Source: Myxococcales bacterium
GTDB lineage: Bacteria > Myxococcota > Myxococcia > Myxococcales > Anaeromyxobacteraceae
Length of the DNA stretch: 8,893 nt
Direction of reading: 5' to 3'
Assembly (NCBI GenBank): GCA_021784995.1
Contig: JAJYHA010000275.1
Span: forward strand, 1 to 8,893
The notes beneath the pieces are model-generated. The model saw only the letters and a list, made by a program, of their open reading frames with translations. It had not been told where the DNA came from and searched no databases. The translations under genes were made by a program, and so were the position numbers. This document shows, piece after piece, positions 1 through 4,730 of this stretch (its first letter is position 1; each line of letters opens with the position of its first letter).

Positions 1-190
1 GCACGCCCACCCTCATGATGGTCTTGAACACCAGGGTGTAGACGAGCATCTGGAGGAGCGGGTTGAGCAGCGTCCACCCCATCCCCAGCACGCTGCGCTT
101 GTACCGGACCTTGAGGTCGCGCGTGACGAGGAGCGCCACGAGCTCGCGGAAGCGCCACAGCTCCCCGAAGGATCGCGCGACGGCCGTCAT
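1..190 (-). CDS. wzm: ABC-2 type polysaccharide export permease (Wzm-like), N-terminal part only
   Basis: Partial gene: the first 63 codons, running off the left edge. The product would be the membrane-spanning subunit of an ABC exporter that moves lipid-linked O-antigen or a similar glycan across the inner membrane with an ATPase partner (Wzt), which is not in view. The visible part begins MTAVARSFGELWRFRELVAL and continues with a TRDLKVRYKRSVLGMGW stretch, then LLNPLLQML and the first hydrophobic segment (about residues 44-58). An amphipathic cytoplasmic 'RDLKVRYK.S.LG..W..L.P' segment is the hallmark of the TagG/Wzm permease family. The ATG overlaps the TGA of the upstream rfbD-type gene in an ATGA tetranucleotide (187-190), so translation is probably coupled and the gene belongs to the same leftward operon. 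No separate Shine-Dalgarno is needed or obvious. The family call is firm; the substrate is inferred from the neighbours. Confidence 0.85.
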   Translation of the reverse strand, partial: MTAVARSFGELWRFRELVALLVTRDLKVRYKRSVLGMGWTLLNPLLQMLVYTLVFKTIMRVGV

Positions 191-1086
191 GCGAGCGCCC
201 GGGCCGTCCACTGCTCGTGGAAGCGCTCCAGCGCCGACTCGATCGGGAGCGGCTGGTGTCGCAGGAGCGACGCCGCCCGCGCCACGTCGAGCCCGCACCG
301 CAGCGGACGGGGGGCGAGGAGCTTCACCTCCGCGGTGCGGACCGGCTCGATCGCCCCGCGGAGGCCGAAGCGCGCGGCGATGCGCCGCGCGAACTCCACC
401 CGGTCCAGCGCGGTCCCGCCCGCGACGTGGAGCACCCCGCGGTAGTCGTGCTCCAGCAGCAGCTCGAGGGTCATGGCGGCGCCGTTCTCGGCCAGCGTCG
501 GCGAGACGATCTGATCGGAGAAGGCCTTCACCGGCTCGCCCCGCGAGAGCCGCTCCACGACCTGGGTGGCGAACGTAGGCTTCGCCCCCGCGCGCCCGGA
601 GTAGACGACGGCCACCCGCGCCACCGCGCAATCGGGCGCGAGGAGCAGGGCCGCCTCCTCCCCGCAGCGCTTCGTCCGCGCGTAGGCGCCGCGAGGGTTC
701 GGGACGTCCTCCTCCCGGTAGGGCCCGGCCTGGCCGTCGAAGACGTAGTCGGTCGAGACCGCCACCAGCCGGGCGCGGAGCCGGCGGCACGACCGCGCCA
801 CCTGCTCCGTCCCCCCCACGTTCACGGCCCAGGCGGCCTCCGGCGACCGCTCGCAGCCGTCTACGTCGGTCATGGCGCCCGCGTGGAGCACCGCCGCCGG
901 CCGGAACGCGTCGAGTGCCGCCTCGACCGAGCGGCCGTCCCCCAGGTCGGCGTCACCCCACGTGAAGCCACCGGCCGCCAGGCGGCACGGCCCGCGGCCG
1001 AGGGCGAGGACCTCGTGGCGCCCGGCGAGCTGGGCGACGGCGGCGCCGCCCAGGAGGCCGTTCGCGCCCGTGACCGCGACCCTCAC
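187..1086 (-). CDS. rfbD: dTDP-4-dehydrorhamnose reductase family protein (RfbD/RmlD)
   Basis: A 299-residue NAD(P)H-dependent short-chain dehydrogenase-type sugar reductase. In the rhamnose pathway RmlD makes the last step, reducing dTDP-4-dehydro-L-rhamnose to dTDP-L-rhamnose in the cytoplasm. Visible features are the N-terminal Rossmann loop TGANGLLG (residues 6-13), a HAGAMTDVDGCE segment (68-79), the STDYVFDG signature (111-118), the catalytic Y135-x3-K139 in YARTK, and the RPLRCGLD C-terminal motif that matches the 'RP..S.LD' end of RmlD proteins. Length is usual for the family. The start is taken as GTG at 1086 because GGAGG lies nine bases upstream and the Rossmann fold begins directly after it; further in-frame upstream sequence is antisense shadow of rfbB. 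It lies 28 bp after rfbB, and its TGA overlaps the permease ATG. A related dTDP-sugar reductase with a different stereochemical product cannot be excluded. Confidence 0.82.
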   Translation of the reverse strand: MRVAVTGANGLLGGAAVAQLAGRHEVLALGRGPCRLAAGGFTWGDADLGDGRSVEAALDAFRPAAVLHAGAMTDVDGCERSPEAAWAVNVGGTEQVARSCRRLRARLVAVSTDYVFDGQAGPYREEDVPNPRGAYARTKRCGEEAALLLAPDCAVARVAVVYSGRAGAKPTFATQVVERLSRGEPVKAFSDQIVSPTLAENGAAMTLELLLEHDYRGVLHVAGGTALDRVEFARRIAARFGLRGAIEPVRTAEVKLLAPRPLRCGLDVARAASLLRHQPLPIESALERFHEQWTARALA

Positions 1087-1114
1087 CCCGGAGGCCCTCC
1101 GGCCGCACCGACCG

Positions 1115-2128
1115 TCACGCCCGCGTCCCGTACTGCCGCTGGTAGTAGTCGCGGTAGGCGCCGCTGCGGACCCGCTCCCACCAGTCTCGGTGGGCGCGGT
1201 ACCAGGCCACCGTCTCCTCCAGCCCCTCGTCGAAGCGTCGCCGCGGCGCCCAGCCCAGCTCCCCGCGCGCCCGCGAGGCGTCGATGGCGTAGCGCCGGTC
1301 GTGCCCGGGCCGGTCCTGGACGTACTGGATGAGCGACTCGTCCTTCCCAAGCAGCCGCAGCACCTCGCGCACGATGTCGACGTTCCGCCGCTCGCTGGCG
1401 GCCCCGAAGTTGTAGACCTGCCCCGCCCGCCCCCGCTCCAGCGCCGCCACCAGGCCGCGCGCGTGGTCGTCGACGTGGATCCAGTCGCGCACGTTGAGCC
1501 CGTCGCCGTAGACCGGGAGCGGGCGGTCCTCGAGCGCGTTCGCGATCATGAGCGGGATGAGCTTCTCCGGGAACTGGAAGGGCCCGTAGTTGTTCGAGCA
1601 GCGCGTCACCACCACGTCCACGCCGAAGGTGTGCGCGTAGGCGAGCGCGAGGAGGTCCGAGGCGGCCTTGGAGGCCGAGTAGGGCGACGAGGGCGCCAGC
1701 GGCGTCTCCTCGGTGAAGAGCCCGGTGGGACCCAGGGAGCCGTAGACCTCGTCCGTCGACACGTGGAGGAACCGGGAGACGCCGAGCTCCCGCGCCGCCT
1801 CGAGGAGCACCTGCGTGCCCCGCACGTTCGTCTCGATGAAGACGGCCGGCGAGAGGATGGAGCGGTCCACGTGGCTCTCGGCCGCCAGGTGCATGACGGC
1901 GTCGATCCGCTCGCCGCGCAGCAGCTCCGCCACCAGCTCGCCGTTGGCGATGTCGCCTCGCACGAACCGGTAGCGCGGGTGGGACTCCAGCCCGGCCAGG
2001 TTCTCGGCGTTGCCGGCGTAGGTGAGCTTGTCCAGGTTGACGACGCGCCAGGCGGGCCGCTCCTCGAGCAGGAGCCGGACCAGGTTCGAGCCGATGAAGC
2101 CCGACCCTCCTGTGACGAGCACGTTCAT
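1115..2128 (-). CDS. rfbB: dTDP-glucose 4,6-dehydratase (RfbB/RmlB)
   Basis: A 337-residue extended short-chain dehydrogenase that converts dTDP-D-glucose to dTDP-4-keto-6-deoxy-D-glucose using bound NAD+, the second step of dTDP-rhamnose synthesis and the entry to other dTDP-deoxysugars. Motifs are TGGSGFIG at residues 6-13 (NAD-binding loop), LAAESHVDRS at 81-90, STDEVYG at 124-130 with the dehydratase-specific Asp126-Glu127 pair, the catalytic Y150-x3-K154 in YSASK, RCSNNYGPFQFPEK at 176-189, and LPVYGDGLNVRDW at 204-216. These fit RmlB closely; length is slightly below the 350-360 typical of the family. The ATG at 2128 puts MNVLVTGG at the N-terminus, as in homologues. An in-frame ATG at 2158 would add ten unconserved residues. 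Neither start has a clear Shine-Dalgarno. It is the first gene of the leftward operon, divergent from the methyltransferase gene. The rfbA and rfbC partners are outside the window. Confidence 0.95.
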   Translation of the reverse strand: MNVLVTGGSGFIGSNLVRLLLEERPAWRVVNLDKLTYAGNAENLAGLESHPRYRFVRGDIANGELVAELLRGERIDAVMHLAAESHVDRSILSPAVFIETNVRGTQVLLEAARELGVSRFLHVSTDEVYGSLGPTGLFTEETPLAPSSPYSASKAASDLLALAYAHTFGVDVVVTRCSNNYGPFQFPEKLIPLMIANALEDRPLPVYGDGLNVRDWIHVDDHARGLVAALERGRAGQVYNFGAASERRNVDIVREVLRLLGKDESLIQYVQDRPGHDRRYAIDASRARGELGWAPRRRFDEGLEETVAWYRAHRDWWERVRSGAYRDYYQRQYGTRA

Positions 2129-2142
2129 GCCGAGAGCCACGG

Positions 2143-2172
2143 TTTGTACCGCCCCCATCGTGACGAGGTCAA
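2143..2172 (-). promoter_or_regulatory. Candidate sigma70-type promoter for rfbB operon
   Basis: On the minus strand TTGACC (2172-2167, five of six to TTGACA) is followed after 18 bp by TACAAA (2148-2143, four of six to TATAAT). This is one of the few AT-richer patches in the intergenic region. The -10 box ends only 14 bases before the rfbB ATG, so a start about seven bases downstream of the -10 would give a leader of roughly seven bases. That would fit the lack of a Shine-Dalgarno there. This is pattern matching only, and consensus sequences in GC-rich proteobacteria are loose. Confidence 0.35.
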
Positions 2173-2188
2173 ACGCGTTCCAGCGCGC

Positions 2189-2218
2189 TTGCCGGCCGGC
2201 ATCGTCGTGCGTTACAAG
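2189..2218 (+). promoter_or_regulatory. Candidate promoter for the methyltransferase/glycosyltransferase operon
   Basis: TTGCCG (2189-2194) and TACAAG (2213-2218) are spaced by 18 bp, each four of six to consensus. It mirrors the leftward candidate, with 16 bp between the two -35 boxes, as in back-to-back divergent promoters. The spacer contains a perfect palindrome. If used, it would leave a structured leader of about 105 bases before the GTG at 2331. The match is weak on its own; the arrangement makes it worth noting. Confidence 0.25.
2190..2201. promoter_or_regulatory. 12-bp perfect palindrome, possible operator
   Basis: TGCCGGCCGGCA is a perfect 12-bp palindrome lying between the candidate -35 and -10 of the rightward promoter and near the middle of the divergent region. 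Position and symmetry suit a dimeric regulator binding site. Short GC palindromes also arise by chance in DNA of this composition, so the regulatory reading is an inference. Confidence 0.25.
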
Positions 2219-2245
2219 CGCTCGGTCGGCCCGCGGGCCTGGACG

Positions 2246-2270
2246 GACGCGCAGCCATCGCCTGCGCGTC
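2246..2270 (+). other. Strong inverted repeat in the methyltransferase leader (9-bp stem, 7-nt loop)
   Basis: GACGCGCAG (2246-2254) and CTGCGCGTC (2262-2270) are perfect reverse complements separated by CCATCGC. As RNA this would be a stable hairpin about 60 bases before the GTG start. No run of T follows in either direction, so it does not look like an intrinsic terminator. It could be a leader structure or a protein-binding site. Confidence 0.45.
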
Positions 2271-2283
2271 GCGACTGCTCCTC

Positions 2284-2305
2284 CGGGTCGACTCGCCGCG
2301 ACCCG
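2284..2305 (+). other. Second inverted repeat in the same leader (7-bp stem, 8-nt loop)
   Basis: CGGGTCG (2284-2290) pairs perfectly with CGACCCG (2299-2305) around an 8-base loop. It sits 13 bases after the first hairpin and 15 bases before the GAGG ribosome-binding element at 2321-2324. The two together make the leader unusually structured. Function is unknown. Confidence 0.35.
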
Positions 2306-2330
2306 CTCGCGCCACCTCCCGAGGACCGCG

Positions 2331-3269
2331 GTGAACGAACCCGTCGAGCGCAATGCCACGCCGGACGGTGGCGCCGCTCCGCCGCGCGAGCCTCCCGATC
2401 CCGAGGCATCCACCCTGCCCTTCACGGGCGAGCGGTTCGACCCGGCGGCGGCGTCCGGCGAGATGGCGCACGAGCACCTGCATCGGTACCTCTTCGCGAC
2501 CCAGTTCTGTGCGGAAAAGGACGTGCTCGACGTCGCCGCGGGCGAGGGGTATGGCGCGAGCCTCCTCGCGGCCTGCGCCCGCTCGGTGATCGGGGTCGAC
2601 AGGTCCGCCGAGGCGGTCGAGCACGCGCGGCGCAGGTACGGCCGGGAACGGCTCGAGTTCCGGCGCGGCGACTGCACCGCCATCCCGCTCGGAGATCGCT
2701 CGGTGGACGTCGTCGTCAGCTTCGAGACCGTCGAGCACGTCGAGGACCAGGAGGGGTTCCTGCGGGAGGTGGCCCGCGTGCTCCGCCCGGACGGCCTGCT
2801 CGTGATGTCCACGCCCGACCGAGAGGTCTACTCCGCGCCGGGCACGCCTCCGAACCCGTACCACGTGAAGGAGTTGACGACCGCCGAGCTCTCCGCCCTG
2901 CTCGGGACCCGTTTCTCCAACGTGGAGTGCGGCATCCAGAAGGCGACGAGCGGCTCGATCCTGCTCGCCCGCACGCCGGGCCCGGACCACCTCGAGTTCT
3001 TCGCGCGCGCGACCGGCGGCCGGTTCGAGCGCCGGGAGGCGCTGCCCGATCCGCCGTACCGGCTGGCCGTCGCCTCGAACGCACCGCTGCCGTCGATCCA
3101 CTGGAGCGTGCTCGACGACCCCGCCTACGCGCCGGAGCTTCGGGCGCGCATCGCGCGCGCCGAGGCGGAGGCGGCCGGCTTGCGGGAGGCCCTGCGGCGC
3201 CGGGAGGGCGCCGCGGCCGAGGTGGAGGCCGCGCTCGCGGAGGCGCAGGCGATGGCGCGCGAGGCCTAA
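2331..3269 (+). CDS. SAM-dependent class I methyltransferase with C-terminal coiled coil (5' half of a split fusion)
   Basis: A 312-residue product, probably a cytoplasmic methyltransferase acting on a sugar of the glycan or its precursor. Residues 30-36 carry PFTGERF, a motif seen just before the methyltransferase fold in polysaccharide-cluster methyltransferases. The SAM-binding motif I is VLDVAAGEGYG (65-75), the acidic end of strand 2 is VIGVD (86-90), and FETVEHVED (131-139) and VLRPDGLLVMSTPD (150-163) are the post-I motifs. NPYHVKEL (175-182) is also typical of this group. From about residue 268 the chain is an Ala/Glu/Arg-rich coiled coil that stops abruptly at TAA. The GTG start at 2331 has GAGG six bases upstream and keeps the FTGERF segment; the internal ATG at 2463 would lose it. 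The reading frame continues without interruption beyond the TAA into the glycosyltransferase, so this is probably the first part of a larger protein. The acceptor is unknown. Confidence 0.8.
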   Translation: MNEPVERNATPDGGAAPPREPPDPEASTLPFTGERFDPAAASGEMAHEHLHRYLFATQFCAEKDVLDVAAGEGYGASLLAACARSVIGVDRSAEAVEHARRRYGRERLEFRRGDCTAIPLGDRSVDVVVSFETVEHVEDQEGFLREVARVLRPDGLLVMSTPDREVYSAPGTPPNPYHVKELTTAELSALLGTRFSNVECGIQKATSGSILLARTPGPDHLEFFARATGGRFERREALPDPPYRLAVASNAPLPSIHWSVLDDPAYAPELRARIARAEAEAAGLREALRRREGAAAEVEAALAEAQAMAREA

Positions 3270-3392
3270 GCGGCGGCCCGCACGGCGCGGGACGAGGCCG
3301 CGATCCTGCGCCAGGACCTCGAGCGCCTGGCGGGCTCGCGCTCCTGGCGCGTCACGAAGCCGATTCGCGACGCCACCCTCCGGATCCGCGAG

Positions 3393-4730
3393 ATGCGCAG
3401 ATCGGGCTCGGTCGCGGAGTTCCTCACGGCCAGCGGCAAGCTCGCCGCCGACGTGCTCCCGGCGCGCTCGCGGGCGCCGCTCGTCGCCCTGGGGCGGCGG
3501 CTGCTGCGGCGGGGCGGGGCCGCCGACGACCGCGCCGACCGCCTCGATCTCGACAACCCGCGCGTTTCCACCGCCCTCGAGCACCTGCTGCGCGAGCTCG
3601 CGGAGCAGCGGGCCCCCGGCGCGAAGGTGACGCACCTGCTCGTGGTGCCGCACTTCGTGAGCGGCGGCGGTGATCGCACGGTCGCCAACTACCTGCGATT
3701 CCTGGCGCAGGAGCGGGGCGCGGAGCACTGCCTCCTGGTGCTGGCGGACGCCCCGCACCTGTCCGTGCCCGAATGGCTGCCGCCGGGCGTCCAGGCGATC
3801 CGGCTCGACGACCACCTCCATGCGCCCGGCTGGAAGGAGCGGCTGGACCTCCTGCACGGCCTGGTGCTGGCCACCGGCGCGCAGGTCGTGCACGTCGTGA
3901 ACTCCGAGGTCGGGTGGAACCTCGTCATCCATCGTGGACACCTCCTCACCGCCACCACGCGCCTCTTCGGGAGCATCTTCGCGTTCCAGTACGGGGAGCG
4001 AGGCAAGCTGGTCGGCTACGCGGCGAGCTTCTTCGAGCGCGCGCGCCCCTTCTTGAGCGGACTCGTCACGGACAACGCGCGTTTCGCGCACGATCTGGCC
4101 TCCGAGTACCGGCTCGACGCCGCCTGGCGCGGCAAGATCCACGTCGTCTACAACCCCTCGCGCGCCCTGGAGGGCGGGTTCGCCGCGCCCGTGCCCCGCG
4201 CGCGCGCGCCGGGGGAGCCGCTGCGGGTCCTCTGGGCCGGCCGCATCGACGCGGAGAAGCTGCCGGAGGTCCTCCAGGCCGTCTCGGAGCGGTTCGAGGG
4301 CGCCACGTTCGAGGTGTTCGGCTCGACCGTGGTCGACACCCGGCGACCGCTGCTGACCGAGACGGGACGCCTCCGGCTGCGCGGTCCCTACCGGTCCCTG
4401 GGGACCCTCTTCCAGCAGGGAGCCTACGACGCGTTCCTCTTCACGTCGAAATGGGAGGGGCTCCCCAACGTGCTCCTCGAAGCGGGCGCTCAGGGCATCC
4501 CGGTGATCGCGCCCGACGTGGGCGGCGTCGCGGAGCTGGTGAACGACGAGACGGGATACCTGGTGGGGAGCGCCCGCGACGTGAAGGGGTACGTCCGGGC
4601 GCTGGAGGCGATCCGGGACGATCCCACGGAGGCGACGCGACGAGCGGCGAGGCTGGCCGAGCTCGTCCGCACGCGCCACGCCTGGAGCCACTTCGTCCAG
4701 TCCATGCGAGGCATCGGCGGTTATGCCTGA
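3393..4730 (+). CDS. GT4-type (GT-B fold) glycosyltransferase, 3' part of the split fusion
   Basis: A retaining GT-B glycosyltransferase, 445 residues from the first in-frame ATG. It would transfer a sugar from a nucleotide donor to the growing lipid-linked glycan at the cytoplasmic membrane face. Residues 79-103 form the first Rossmann unit, with VPHFVSGGGDRTVANYL replacing the usual G-G-x-E-R acceptor-side loop. The C-terminal domain starts at LRVLWAGRIDAEKLPEV (277-293), and the donor-site E-x7-E motif is EGLPNVLLE (E355, E363), followed by GIPVIAPDVGGVAELV (368-383). The start at 3393 is nominal: no convincing Shine-Dalgarno precedes it, and coding character extends back to the TAA at 3267-3269, which argues that the natural start is the upstream methyltransferase GTG. 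Its TGA overlaps the next gene's ATG by 8 bp. Donor and acceptor cannot be told from sequence. Confidence 0.8.
   Translation: MRRSGSVAEFLTASGKLAADVLPARSRAPLVALGRRLLRRGGAADDRADRLDLDNPRVSTALEHLLRELAEQRAPGAKVTHLLVVPHFVSGGGDRTVANYLRFLAQERGAEHCLLVLADAPHLSVPEWLPPGVQAIRLDDHLHAPGWKERLDLLHGLVLATGAQVVHVVNSEVGWNLVIHRGHLLTATTRLFGSIFAFQYGERGKLVGYAASFFERARPFLSGLVTDNARFAHDLASEYRLDAAWRGKIHVVYNPSRALEGGFAAPVPRARAPGEPLRVLWAGRIDAEKLPEVLQAVSERFEGATFEVFGSTVVDTRRPLLTETGRLRLRGPYRSLGTLFQQGAYDAFLFTSKWEGLPNVLLEAGAQGIPVIAPDVGGVAELVNDETGYLVGSARDVKGYVRALEAIRDDPTEATRRAARLAELVRTRHAWSHFVQSMRGIGGYA

Larger units (their letters stand above)
2331..4730 (+). pseudogene. Methyltransferase-coiled coil-GT4 fusion interrupted by in-frame TAA
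   Basis: Taken together, 2331-4730 is one 800-codon frame broken only by TAA at 3267-3269. The coiled coil begun before the stop (ending in AEAQAMAREA) resumes directly after it (AAARTARDEAAILRQDLERL) and ends in GSRSWRVTKPIR. That 'S.SWR.T.P.R' ending is commonly found where coiled coils join glycosyltransferase or methyltransferase modules in polysaccharide proteins. Between the stop and the next ATG (3393) there are 41 sense codons, 40 of them ending in G or C, so the stretch looks translated, yet neither split ORF would include it. No ATG or GTG lies in frame between 3270 and 3393. The stop is the only TAA among gene ends in the window. Simplest reading: a single-base nonsense mutation, or a sequencing error, in a fusion gene. 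A genuinely split pair is less likely. Confidence 0.65.

Noticed and set aside
872..3673. Very long plus-strand open frame (933 codons) crossing rfbD, rfbB and the methyltransferase
   Set aside because: It is an antisense/off-frame shadow: Arg/Pro/His-rich low-complexity translation, while the overlapping frames encode clear RfbB, RfbD and methyltransferase motifs. Long spurious frames are expected in DNA this GC-rich.
4197..4208. (CG)6 dinucleotide run in the GT4 gene as a contingency repeat
   Set aside because: It simply encodes alternating Arg/Ala between the two GT-B domains using preferred codons; six units is too short to claim instability.
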